The notes under the pieces: model-generated
The model's input: only the letters and a program-made list of their open reading frames with translations
What the model was told of the DNA's origin: nothing
Database searches by the model: none
Assembly (NCBI RefSeq): GCF_051020765.1
Contig: NC_134936.1
Coordinates: forward strand, 4,649,045-4,713,044
Source: Lasioglossum baleicum
Taxonomy: Eukaryota; Arthropoda; Insecta; Hymenoptera; Halictidae
Length of the DNA: 64,000 bases
Reading direction: 5' to 3'
Translations under genes and position numbers: made by a program
Shown here: positions 55,013-64,000 of the stretch, one piece after another
Position numbering within the stretch: the first letter of the stretch is position 1
Layout of the letters: the number at the start of each line of letters is the position of its first letter

Positions 55013-58000
55013 ATGGCAGACAACGTAGAAGCCCACGTTCAAATCCAGCAAGCTATAGAACGAGCTCTCACCAACTTAAAAAAGCTGGGGAAGAACAACT
55101 GGACAAAATCCACTCTGCGGACGAGGATTGTCCACCTTCAGGAGCAGTGGCGGAGGTTCGAGAACGGTCATTCGCGACTCTTCACCACTATCAAATCGGA
55201 GGAACGAGCCAAGCTTCCTTACTTCAAGGACGACCAATTTGCAGCTACGGAGGAGGTGTACTTGGACGCTTTAGCCTTCATGAACAACCAACTCGACGCG
55301 CTGACCACCGCCACCGTAAGTCAGCCTAACTCCGCGGGCGACGGACAAGCGTGTCCGTCAGTCCCAGATACGCAGCTTCCCCGGATCAAGGTACCGCAGT
55401 TCGACGGCCGGTACGAGATCTGGGAAGCCTTCCGCGATAAATTCACCGCGCTTATTATTAAAAATTCTACGCTACACGATGTAACGCGTTTCCATCACTT
55501 GGTGTCCGTTCTGCAGGGTCCCGCGCTTGAGTGTATTTCGACTTTGTCAATCACGGAAGATAATTTTAAAATCGCTTGGGATACGCTTACGGCGCGGTTT
55601 AATAATCCGAGGCGCATAATCACCGCGCATCTTTCGCAGTTAATCACGCTTCCCGCGCTTTCTCGCGAATCAGCCACGGACCTCCAGCATCTCCGCGATC
55701 GTGTCTGCGTCACCGTCGAATCCCTAAAGAAGCTCGGGCGCAAACCAGAGGATCTTTGGGACGACTTCCTGGTCCATATTGTGTCACAAAAGTTGGATTC
55801 TTCGACGCGGAAGGCGTGGAAACTCAAACTTGGCGACGACGTAACGCCGCCGTCGTTCAAGACGTTTTCGAAATTTCTTGATTCACGTGCTCGCGGTTTG
55901 GAGGAATTTGCGCTCGATTCCGACACCACGACCTCTAAGAGTCCTAAAGCCTCAAGTCATCCCGCCGCCAGTTCATCTCGAGTTCATGCTGCGATCGCTT
56001 CACGGCCCTTGAACCCTTCGCGCCCTTCGTGCCCCGTCTGTCAAGCTTCTCATAGTTTCAGCGCTTGCCCGACATTCACGGCTCACAGCCCCAACGGTCG
56101 GCGCGAACTTGTTCAAAAGTTTTCGCGTTGCTTTAATTGTTTAAGTCACAGTCATTCCATTCGAAACTGTCGCAGCAAATACTCTTGTCGATTCTGTCAA
56201 AAACGTCACCACTCGTTGCTGCATTTAGAGACTTCTTCCGCATCATCGTCACCTCCAGAATCATCTACAGCCACCTCGATGCCGACCGAGGTCAACTCTC
56301 ATTTCGCTTCCACCCTCGCGGCCTCGCCCTCAGGTATTCTCTTGGCCACAGCATGGGTGCAACTACGAGTTCCGTCAGGTCGCTGCATCACAGTCCGAGC
56401 CTTGATTGATCAAGGCTCTGAAGCTAGTTTCATAACCGAAGCCATGGTGCACCTCTTACGTGCGAAACGCACTCGCGTCTCGACTACCATATCTGCCGTC
56501 GGCGGGGTCCATGTTGGTACGTTGTGCCACGCCGTGCGCCTCCAGATCGCTCCTCGCAATTCCTCGAGCCCTTCGGTTTCGACCACCGCGCTCGTCTTAA
56601 AATCTCTCTCGACATACATGCCGAAGCGCATTCAGGATAGTCGAACTCTCGATCATTTATCCGATCTCAATTGGGCCGATTCTGATCCGTCAAATTCGGC
56701 CGCGATTCATGTCCTCCTCGGCGCAGACGTCTATTCTGAAATAATTTTAGACGGTATACGGAAAGGCTCAAGCGGGCAACCTATTGCCCAAAACACCATT
56801 TTTGGTTGGGTCATCTCTGGCCCTTTCTCTTCTCTGTCGCTTGACGGCCCACGACCTTGTGCCAGCTCCAGCATTGCGATGCATCACTGTGTCCAAGACG
56901 ACACACTATCGAGCGAGCTGCGCCGTTTCTGGGAGATTGAGGAAATCCCCTCGCAGTCCCTACTTACCAAGGAGGACGAACAGTGTGAGCAGCATTTTCA
57001 AAAGCACACATCGCGAGCTTCTGATGGGCGGTACATAGTCCGTCTCCCGTTCCGTACTGGCCCTCCAATTGATATTGGCCATTCTCGCGGTGCTGCGGAC
57101 AAAGTCCTGCAGTCCATCCATCGGAAACTTCTGCTCCAACCATCCCTAGCAGTGGAATATAAAGAGTTTCTAAAAGAATATGAGTCTCTCGGACACATGC
57201 GTCCTGCGCCCGTTTCGTCCTCGCCTGTTCAGTGTGTTTACATTCCGCACCATCCAGTGCTGCGCGCTGACAGCGTAACCACACATCTCCGTGTTGTTTT
57301 TAACGCATCCAGCGTCACTTCAAACGATTCCACTCTAAATGACCACCTCTTTTCCGGTCCCAAATTACAGCTTGATCTCTCTGCCATCATACTTCGATGG
57401 CGAACATTCCGGTTCGTTTATACAGCGGACATTACCAAAATGTACCGCCAGATTCTGGTTGACGAACGCGACGTTGACTATCAGCGTATTCTCTGGAAAT
57501 CAGCCCTCTCCGAGGATGCACAGGCATTCCAATTACTGACCGTGACGTATGGCATGACCTGTGCCCCATTTTTAGCTCTCCGCGTTCTGCAACAACTCCT
57601 TAAGGATGAAGGAAAACGGTTCCCGCTCGCAGTTCCCGTTCTTCAGTCTCATATTTATGTCGACGATGTCCTTTACGGCGGCAACGATCTATCGGCGATT
57701 CGTCAGTCCCGTGATCAATTAGTCCATCTCCTCCAATGCGGTCAAATGAAATTGCGAAAATGGGCCAGTAATTCGGTCGAATTTCTTTCCAACATCGATC
57801 AGGAAGATCATGGACTAGCCTGCTCCAAAACTCTTGCTCCCGACGATCGAGTCAAAATCCTCGGGATAAGCTGGAACCCTTCTCGTGATTCATTTCAATT
57901 TAACGTGAATCTATCCGCGCCGATACCGTCCACGAAACGCGCTATTCTCTCGACCATCGCGAAACTGTACGACCCTCTCGGTTGGGTTACTCCCGCTATC

Positions 58001-60232
58001 ATTAGAGTGAAAATCCTCATTCAAGGATTGTGGCGCCTTCGTCTCGGATGGGACGACCCCATCCCGACTCAGTCCTATGAACAATGGAAATCCATCTATT
58101 CCAAATTTCCTCTTTTAAACGGACTCCAAATAGCACGGTGGATCGGGTCGGTTCCAGATGTCTCACAGATCGAACTCCACGGTTTCGCAGACGCTTCGAC
58201 GGTTGCCTACGCCGCCGTCGTTTTCGTCCGCTGTACCACCGTCGACGGACACATAAATGTCTCTCTGCTTGCTGGCAAGTCAAAGGTCGCCCCATTGACA
58301 CCTCTGACCATCCCTCGACTTGAATTGCAAGCTGCCGTCCTTCTGACTCGTCTGATGAACTTTGTTGCATCCTCCCTTGACCTTCTCGATGTTCCATGCT
58401 ACTGTTGGACTGATTCGACAGTGGCACTAGCGTGGTTGCAGTCTCACCCCTCCAAATGGAAGACGTTCGTCGCCAACCGGGTTGCAGATGCACAATCTCG
58501 TCTCCCTCAAGCTATATGGCATCATATTCCGACAGCGGACAATCCCGCTGACTGCGCGTCGCGCGGACTTCTAAGCGACGAATTAATAAATTCTCGCCTT
58601 TGGTGGCATGGCCCCTCTTGGCTTCGCTGCAATCCCACGGAATGGCCTCAGCAACTTCGACAACCTCCCGCAGAAGATTCGTCCGAGTTAAAGGTCGTGC
58701 TTCACAGCATGGTTCCCTCTCCCGATTGGGATTTAGAATCCCGCTTCTCAAATTGGCCCAAACTCATCCGAGTAACGGCTTATATTAACCGTTTCGTCGG
58801 TAATTCCCGTCGCTTTCGCCGTCCCAATTCAAACTCTGCTCAAGGACGCGCCTTAACCGCCTCCGAATGCACCGCTGCCAAAATCTTTTGGTTGCGACGC
58901 ATTCAAACCGCCCAGTTTGGCGATACCATCGCCTCTCTCTCCAGTGGTCAACCACTACCTCGAGGAGATTCTCTTGAATCTCTCAACCCGTTTCTCGACG
59001 AAGACGGACTGCTTCGCGTTGGGGGTCGTCTTCGCAACGCCCCTCTCCCAGTGCAATCGAAGCATCCAGTTCTGTTACCTCCCCATCCGCTGGTTCGCCT
59101 TATCATTGAACAAGCTCACACACGAGCTCTGCATGCCGGGTTGCAGCTCACCCTCCATATTATTCGTCAAGAATACTGGCTTCTCCGAGGTCGGAGTCAG
59201 GTAAAGGCCGTCATTCACGCTTGTGTCAGGTGCGTCCGAGAAAGGGCCGCCCTCCCGACTCAGATCATGGGAGACCTTCCTGCCCCGAGAGTTTCCCCGC
59301 CGAAAAAACCCTTTTCGCATTGCGGGCTGGATTACGCGGGGCCCGTCCACATCCGTGCCTCCGCTGGTCGTGGGATAACATCCCGAAAAGCCTACATCGC
59401 GCTATTTATCTGCATGGCCACCAAGGCCGTGCATCTGGAATTGGTCGCGGACTATTCCACCTCAGCCTTTCTCAATGCGTATGTTCGTTTCTGTTCCCGT
59501 CGCGGATTACCCGAAAGCATGTATTCTGATAACGGAACCACTTTCGTCGGCGCAAATAAGGAGTTGACAATGTCGTATCGCGCCGCGCTTCGAGATCCCG
59601 AATTTCAGAATCGAACTGCCGGTGACGGAATCGTTTGGCACTTCATTCCCCCATCTGCTCCGCATTTCGGCGGACTGTGGGAAGCAGGAGTTAAAAGTGT
59701 CAAGCACCATCTTCGACGAGTTCTCGGCGATCGGACACTCACATTCGAGGAATTCACGACGTTACTTTTTGCCATCGAGGCATGTTTAAATTCACGACCC
59801 ATCGCTCCTCTGTCCGATACTCTCGACGAGTTCGCTCCGCTTACACCGGGTCATTTCCTCATCGGGTCTGCCCTTACAACCCCTCCGGAACCGTCTCTGC
59901 TGGAACTCGCCGAAAATCGTCTCTCGCGATGGCAATTAGTCCGACACATGACAGAGCGATTTTGGAAAATGTGGCGCACGGATTATCTCAATACGCTCCA
60001 ACAACGCGGAAAGTGGCGTCGCCCTCGCCCTTCCATCTCGATCGGACAGCTCGTTCTCATAAAGAACTCGACACTACCTCCGTGCAAGTGGGAGCTCGGA
60101 CGAATCGTACAAACGCATCCGGGCGACGACAATCATATTCGAGTAGTCACCGTAAGAACTGTGAGCTCGTGCTTTAAAAGGCCAATCGTTAAATTGTGCC
60201 CTCTGCCCGTCAGTTGCAATTCCGAGGACTAA
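55013..60232 (+). CDS. BEL/Pao gag-pol polyprotein, 1739 aa, intact
   Basis: One open frame from ATG 55013 (first in-frame ATG after the primer site) to TAA 60232. Domain order: helical gag-like region with the BEL-type capsid block (about 120-300, LPRIKVPQFDG); zinc knuckle CFNCLSHSHSIRNC (373-386, CX2CX4HX4C) and CRFCQKRHH (392-400); aspartic protease DQGS (466-469) with upstream ALI; reverse transcriptase with RVVFNAS and the catalytic YVDD (882-885); RNase H with HGFADAS (1056-1062) and WTDSTVALAW (1132-1141); integrase zinc finger HTRALH...CVRC; integrase core D1440, D1506, E1557; and a C-terminal DUF5641-like module ending LCPLPV. The length and order match full BEL/Pao elements. All catalytic residues I can check are present. 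No frameshift or stop. Shadow ORFs inside it are ignored. Confidence 0.97.
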   Translation: MADNVEAHVQIQQAIERALTNLKKLGKNNWTKSTLRTRIVHLQEQWRRFENGHSRLFTTIKSEERAKLPYFKDDQFAATEEVYLDALAFMNNQLDALTTATVSQPNSAGDGQACPSVPDTQLPRIKVPQFDGRYEIWEAFRDKFTALIIKNSTLHDVTRFHHLVSVLQGPALECISTLSITEDNFKIAWDTLTARFNNPRRIITAHLSQLITLPALSRESATDLQHLRDRVCVTVESLKKLGRKPEDLWDDFLVHIVSQKLDSSTRKAWKLKLGDDVTPPSFKTFSKFLDSRARGLEEFALDSDTTTSKSPKASSHPAASSSRVHAAIASRPLNPSRPSCPVCQASHSFSACPTFTAHSPNGRRELVQKFSRCFNCLSHSHSIRNCRSKYSCRFCQKRHHSLLHLETSSASSSPPESSTATSMPTEVNSHFASTLAASPSGILLATAWVQLRVPSGRCITVRALIDQGSEASFITEAMVHLLRAKRTRVSTTISAVGGVHVGTLCHAVRLQIAPRNSSSPSVSTTALVLKSLSTYMPKRIQDSRTLDHLSDLNWADSDPSNSAAIHVLLGADVYSEIILDGIRKGSSGQPIAQNTIFGWVISGPFSSLSLDGPRPCASSSIAMHHCVQDDTLSSELRRFWEIEEIPSQSLLTKEDEQCEQHFQKHTSRASDGRYIVRLPFRTGPPIDIGHSRGAADKVLQSIHRKLLLQPSLAVEYKEFLKEYESLGHMRPAPVSSSPVQCVYIPHHPVLRADSVTTHLRVVFNASSVTSNDSTLNDHLFSGPKLQLDLSAIILRWRTFRFVYTADITKMYRQILVDERDVDYQRILWKSALSEDAQAFQLLTVTYGMTCAPFLALRVLQQLLKDEGKRFPLAVPVLQSHIYVDDVLYGGNDLSAIRQSRDQLVHLLQCGQMKLRKWASNSVEFLSNIDQEDHGLACSKTLAPDDRVKILGISWNPSRDSFQFNVNLSAPIPSTKRAILSTIAKLYDPLGWVTPAIIRVKILIQGLWRLRLGWDDPIPTQSYEQWKSIYSKFPLLNGLQIARWIGSVPDVSQIELHGFADASTVAYAAVVFVRCTTVDGHINVSLLAGKSKVAPLTPLTIPRLELQAAVLLTRLMNFVASSLDLLDVPCYCWTDSTVALAWLQSHPSKWKTFVANRVADAQSRLPQAIWHHIPTADNPADCASRGLLSDELINSRLWWHGPSWLRCNPTEWPQQLRQPPAEDSSELKVVLHSMVPSPDWDLESRFSNWPKLIRVTAYINRFVGNSRRFRRPNSNSAQGRALTASECTAAKIFWLRRIQTAQFGDTIASLSSGQPLPRGDSLESLNPFLDEDGLLRVGGRLRNAPLPVQSKHPVLLPPHPLVRLIIEQAHTRALHAGLQLTLHIIRQEYWLLRGRSQVKAVIHACVRCVRERAALPTQIMGDLPAPRVSPPKKPFSHCGLDYAGPVHIRASAGRGITSRKAYIALFICMATKAVHLELVADYSTSAFLNAYVRFCSRRGLPESMYSDNGTTFVGANKELTMSYRAALRDPEFQNRTAGDGIVWHFIPPSAPHFGGLWEAGVKSVKHHLRRVLGDRTLTFEEFTTLLFAIEACLNSRPIAPLSDTLDEFAPLTPGHFLIGSALTTPPEPSLLELAENRLSRWQLVRHMTERFWKMWRTDYLNTLQQRGKWRRPRPSISIGQLVLIKNSTLPPCKWELGRIVQTHPGDDNHIRVVTVRTVSSCFKRPIVKLCPLPVSCNSED

Positions 60233-60730
60233 GCTAAACGCGTCCCTTGTCACATCTTCCGATAAACTACAAATCGGTAGATATCTCGCGCTTCGTTCGA
60301 GCGTTCCCTGCAACTTGTGCGCTCTATCTCCATAAATGTACGTGAGTTCCCTACCTCTTGCGATATCTGTATAAATAAATGTAAATGTCTGTAAACGTCG
60401 TTCAATCGGCATTCGTTTTGCGTACTCGTTTAGCGGATCGTCGCTCTTGCGCAATCAAGTTATTAAATCGTCATGCCCTCGCGTCGTCACGGCGGGCGGC
60501 CCGTTTCGGCATGTTTACTTCATTCGTCATTTTCGTTACCTTCATCTCTCAATTCTGTTTACTTGTCTCCGGCAGGCGGTCACCGGTTTGCGTAATTTGG
60601 GTCTAGCGTGCGGGTATTGTAACACGCATTCCCTTTATCGTTAAGTCTCGTCGTCGCGATCCCCCCGTCATCTCATTTCTGTCATGCGGTATCGATGCGT
60701 TTCGAAACTAGTGTTTCGAGGCGGGCGGTA
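60233..60730 (+). other. BEL/Pao 3' untranslated region and polypurine tract
   Basis: Non-coding, with a purine-rich GAGGCGGGCGG at 60718-60728 immediately before the 3' LTR, the expected plus-strand priming site. No env-like reading frame. Confidence 0.7.
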
Positions 60731-61464
60731 TGTTCGGGATTCGAATTATGGGATTTGCCGGCCGTTACGCCAACCATCGAGCTACACTTGCTCTGGCTGT
60801 TTTCCATAATGTTTAGAGTCGCGTAGCGATCGCTCGTTACCGTTGCGTACGGCCGCGAGGTGTTTGTAAGCGCCCATCGCCGGTAAATTCCATAGTTTGA
60901 ATCTCTAACGTTGCGTCTTACCGGATCATGCGATCGATCCGGAACCAATCGCGTGCGACCCCGCCTGCCGTTTCGTAGAATATTTAAAGGCCCTCCTTCG
61001 ACGGCGCCTCGTCTGTTCGACTCAGTTCTCCGAATCAAGCTTATCAATCTCTCTTCTTTACGTTTGCGACAATCACTGCGCTTTCTATATCGCAACTCTT
61101 CTTCGAAGTTCGTCTGGAGTTGCCTTCGAGCTGTCTTCTTTCGCGTCGCGATTCGTGCGTCTGCCCGCGTCAAGATTTTCCTCCGAACGCGGTGAAGATC
61201 TCCGTTCGCGGCGGCCCTCGTAAAGGAGTCGCACAAGATTTCCGTCGCGATTCAAAGGCAGACGTCTCGCACGATCAAGATTTCCGAATTGCGATTCGTC
61301 GACGACTGTTCATAGCTCCAATTTCAATAAAGTGCAGTGTGAACTTCACTCTGAAGGTAATTTTCCTCCCTCATTCTCACGATCCTTTTCATTGCCGTCC
61401 TCGCGCGCTCATTACTGAGCGGTTCCAGCGTCAGGCGCCTCCGACCGTCGGTCGACGCCGAACA
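60731..61464 (+). repeat. 3' LTR of BEL/Pao element
   Basis: Matches the 5' LTR except two substitutions noticed (TTTTTC versus TTTTCC near 60803, and TCCC versus TTCC near 60889). AATAAA at 61326-61331 is the likely polyadenylation signal. Confidence 0.97.
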
Positions 61465-61469
61465 CTATC

Positions 61470-62070
61470 GGTAGGTCTCCTTTATAACATCATGGAAGAC
61501 GGAAACGTTCCTACCGCTTGGTGAATTCTTCTTAAATAATGATTTAAAATAATTGCTAAAAAATATATTAGACATATCTTTGTTCTGCAAATTTTCCACC
61601 GGATCTAGTGTGAAAAAATGTTTAAATATATGGTCGTATTCTACGATTCTTGCTCTTTGAAATACCGTTCTTTTTTCATTGTTCGTAACAACTTGTTGCC
61701 ATCATTCAGGTTACCTGTCAATTCCCGTATCTCAATGACTAATTAGCAACATGTGCTTTCGATATACAAGTAAAATTACTTGCTTATTTAAAATGCGCCA
61801 TAACTCTTTCCTTCCAACCTAATACACATATGATATCAAAAATTATTTCGGATACACCGGAAAATAATAAAATGTTCAATTTAGGGAAACCAATAGTGTC
61901 ATTTCGCCCACTACGATACTTTGCAACTGTACGCATCATGTAAAAATTTCATACGATACACATGTGATGTGAAATACTCCAGTAACTACAAACAGCTGTT
62001 AGGTTTGAATTGTTTGTTGTTTCGGGTGAATAAAATTGCTGAATATTCTTTAGACATTACACCTTCCACG
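61470..62070. other. Non-coding A/T-rich flank
   Basis: No gene or repeat structure recognised. Confidence 0.5.
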
Positions 62071-63150
62071 TAGTAAAAAACATTTTCAATTTGTTTATGT
62101 CCATCAAGTAGTCCAATACACTGCCCCGTAAGTACGAGCGATGGGGGAACAGCGCAGTGGGTTCAGATATAATAAACCGCTACCGCCCACTACTACGCGA
62201 TTGTAGGGGCTGGCAAGGTGCCATCTCGTATGGGTCCGAACTGTTGACATTGTATTGATGCGAGCCTGAGAAGAAGGTTCCCAGGCAGGACGCGTATCTA
62301 GGTATGTACGAACGCGCGGCCGATTGGATCAGAGTGGAGGAGGCAGACCTCGTTTCACACGCACTTTCGGCTGTCGTCGAAATACAATAATTTCTCGTTC
62401 GTTGCGAAACTGCCGGGGGTTTGAGTTCGCAACGAGCAAATAGGGAAGCCTTTTGTGATTTATGACTGCGTCCAGATACACGCCGACCGCGCCGAGCGAG
62501 ACTTCAATAGGGAGCCGAACATAGAGAAGGACAGAATGAAATACGGATCGGGTGACCGAAGCGTGTCGCCGTCGACGGCACAATTTAAAGGCCCGTGAGT
62601 TTTTACAATGTATGTAATGGCAGTGATGGAATTGTTCATTTTCCATTAGGCTTTTATGAAACTTTCACTAACTCATTTCTGGCATTTTTCTGATTAAAAT
62701 GATACCAAACACGATATAATTTGGCCAATATTTAGTGGTTTAATCGACGATGAAAGTTTCGAACGCAACGAAGAAGAGCGTATAGGAAAGAAAGAGACGC
62801 GCGGACAGTCGTCGCCGCCGTGCGGAGCGACTCGGCCGACTCGGCGTTGACAGGCAGTGGAGTGGGTAAGCACGTCGCAACGAGCGCGTAGTAGATTCTT
62901 CGCAACGAACGAGAAATTACTGTATTGGCTACAGCGGCCACACATACTACGTAGCGTCCAACGTCAAAGTCAAAACATTGGGGCTACAGGCGCGGGGCTG
63001 TGGTGGGGATGATAGCAAGACTTAGCGATAGGCTCGCTTTGTTTATGTGCCGTTCCCGGGGCTGTTCTCTATGGAGAGGTGTATCACAGTTCATTACTAT
63101 TGAGTTGGAAGTCGGCTCTTTCTCGGGCAACATGTGTTGACTGTAAAATA
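62071..63150. repeat. Dispersed repeat R, interrupted by a MITE
   Basis: The outer parts 62071-62384 and 62923-63150 together form a copy of the repeat seen at 33870-34450 and in the U arms, sharing TTTGTTTATGTCCA, CGCCCACTACTACGCGATTG, GGATCAGAGTGGAGGAGGCA and CATTACTATTGAGTTGGAAG. The junction GAAATA/TTGGCTACAGCGGCC is continuous at 34230-34245. Confidence 0.7.
62385..62922. mobile_element. 538-bp TA-flanked MITE in repeat R
   Basis: The TIRs CA(A/G)TAATTTCTCGTTCGTT are flanked by TA on both sides (62383-62384, 62923-62924). The related uninterrupted sequence GAAATATTGGCTAC at about 34230 has a single TA, giving an empty-site proof. A CAGT start and TA target fit the Tc1/mariner superfamily. 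No transposase; ORFs on the minus strand are not recognisable. Confidence 0.85.
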
Positions 63151-63204
63151 ATTTGTAGGCACCCCGACTTCTCCGGAGGAAAATAAATGTAAAAATGCTA
63201 CATA

Positions 63205-63755
63205 CAGAGAGCGACTCCCACTAATATTCGGACGCTCAAAAAAAGACGATGACTTTTTAAATATTCTACTATACGATTTTAACTTTTTTGAGACGCTAGA
63301 GCAATTAGTTTACTACAGGATGGGAAAAGAAATTTTTTAAAAAATTGCAATTGATCGGAATTGTAGAAAAAATACTAAAAGTTGCATTTTACAATTTTTT
63401 TATGTGGGCCTATATTGAAAATTTAAAAAGTACGTTTTGTAGGTCTGTGTCAATTGTGAAAGTTTCATCAAAATCGGTTAAAATTCGTGAAAAATTGAAA
63501 TTTTCAACATCTTCGAACGTTTGCAGCTTATTGCAACATCGACTGATTTTGAAGGAATTTTCAGAATTGACACAGATCTACAAAACGTATGTTTTAAATT
63601 TTCAATATAGGCCCACGTAAAAAAGAAAAAATTTCCTTTCGCGTCCTGTAGTAAACTAATTGATCTGGCTTTCTAAAAAAGCTCAAATCATATAGTCCAA
63701 TATTTGAAAAGTTATCGTCTTTTTTGGAGTGTCCAAATATTAGTGGGAGTCATTG
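63205..63755. mobile_element. 551-bp Tc1-like MITE
   Basis: The TIRs contain GACTCCCACTAATATTCGGA and its complement near 63751, TA flanks both ends (63203-63204, 63756-63757), and long arms (TTAGTTTACTACAGGA, AGGTCTGTGTCAATTGTGAA) mirror around about 63490. TIR wording and target are typical of Tc1-like elements. The 91-aa ORF is within the palindrome and not called. Confidence 0.85.
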
Positions 63756-63859
63756 TATGTAGTCTTCGAGAATACACGCCCAGATAGCACCATACGTCCA
63801 TAGGATGTACGTTTTACGTCCAGTTTATATCCGCACGTCCTACATCCATTCTGAACATT

Positions 63860-64000
63860 CGGAGGATGTCCTTAGGTCTTAAATTCTGGACGTTCTCGGG
63901 ACGTCCGTTTTTTAGGTTTCACGAATGTCCTTAGGACTTAAATTTTGGACGTTCTAGGAACATCCGTTTTTTAGATTTTATGAATATCCTTAGGACTTAA
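63860..64000 (+). repeat. 59-bp tandem repeat, cut by window end
   Basis: ATGTCCTTAGG(T/A)CTTAAATT recurs at 63866, 63925 and 63984, with CGTTCT(C/A)GG(G/A)ACGTCCGTTTTTTAG-type text between. Upstream (63790-63860) are degenerate ACGTCC/GGACGT motifs. Composition recalls the ACGTC satellite at 52640-53165, but the period differs. Confidence 0.85.

Larger units (their letters stand above)
54214..61464 (+). mobile_element. Complete BEL/Pao LTR retrotransposon, 7251 bp
   Basis: Two 734-bp LTRs (54214-54947, 60731-61464) with TGTTCGG...CCGAACA ends, a 5-bp target duplication CTATC (54209-54213, 61465-61469), a primer-binding site, a single uninterrupted gag-pol ORF and a purine-rich tract before the 3' LTR. 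The LTRs differ at only two positions that I can see, which implies a recent insertion. No envelope-like ORF follows pol. All parts required for autonomous retrotransposition appear present. Confidence 0.97.

Overview
The window is eukaryotic nuclear DNA made almost entirely of repeats, most likely from an insect and probably a hymenopteran such as an ant. That assignment is inference: it rests on the style of a short LINE endonuclease fragment, a CYP6-like first exon, acyl-CoA desaturase last exons with spliceosomal introns, a BEL/Pao retrotransposon, and many TA-, TTAA- and TWA-flanked MITEs. I saw no rRNA, tRNA, CRISPR or bacterial-type operon. Host coding sequence is limited to three exons: the last two of a desaturase (41249-41485 and 41613-41730, plus strand) and the first of a cytochrome P450 (48651-48995, minus strand). 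Neither gene is complete here.

Layout. 1-1263: the right end of a 6.2-kb TTAA element (full copy at 30172-36392) abutting a 584-bp inverted-repeat element. 1582-9382: two Helitron-like 3' ends in inverted orientation, each with a decayed Pif1-like helicase C-terminus, around a 4.8-kb spacer that holds a complete hammerhead-ribozyme motif (3768-3837), an 814-bp TTAA MITE and two palindromic MITEs. 10025-10366: LINE endonuclease fragment. 10520-40708: two adjacent head-to-tail copies (U1, 12.1 kb; U2, 18.1 kb) of one giant inverted-repeat element with arms of about 4.3-4.7 kb. Each arm carries a 1.15-kb Transib-like element ending in CACAGTG with a TGACG duplication. In both units the central TTAA is occupied by a 3.1-kb element D; in U2 the next TTAA also holds the 6.2-kb element E. 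41249-41730: desaturase exons. 41966-42593: solo LTR. 43416-45990: fold-back element whose central TTAA holds a 742-bp TTAA element with a 146-codon ORF, and whose right arm holds a 366-bp piggyBac-like MITE with a 44-bp hairpin array. 47607-48499: two abutting PIF/Harbinger-like MITEs. 48651-48995: P450 exon 1. 49840-51449: another inverted-repeat element. 52640-53165: 112-bp satellite. 53352-54208: GC-rich block. 54214-61464: intact, very young BEL/Pao element with two 734-bp LTRs, a tRNA-Tyr-type primer site and a 1739-codon gag-pol ORF. 62071-63755: a dispersed repeat cut by a clean TA-flanked MITE, then a Tc1-like MITE. 63860-64000: a 59-bp tandem repeat running off the end.

How it fits together. 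The only ORF that looks functional as a protein is the BEL/Pao polyprotein. Everything else looks non-autonomous, so its mobility would depend on transposases encoded elsewhere. The most unusual signals are the hammerhead motif whose two hairpin loops are 13-nt perfect complements, the giant palindromic units, and the repeated presence of TTAA elements exactly at the dyad centre of larger palindromes.
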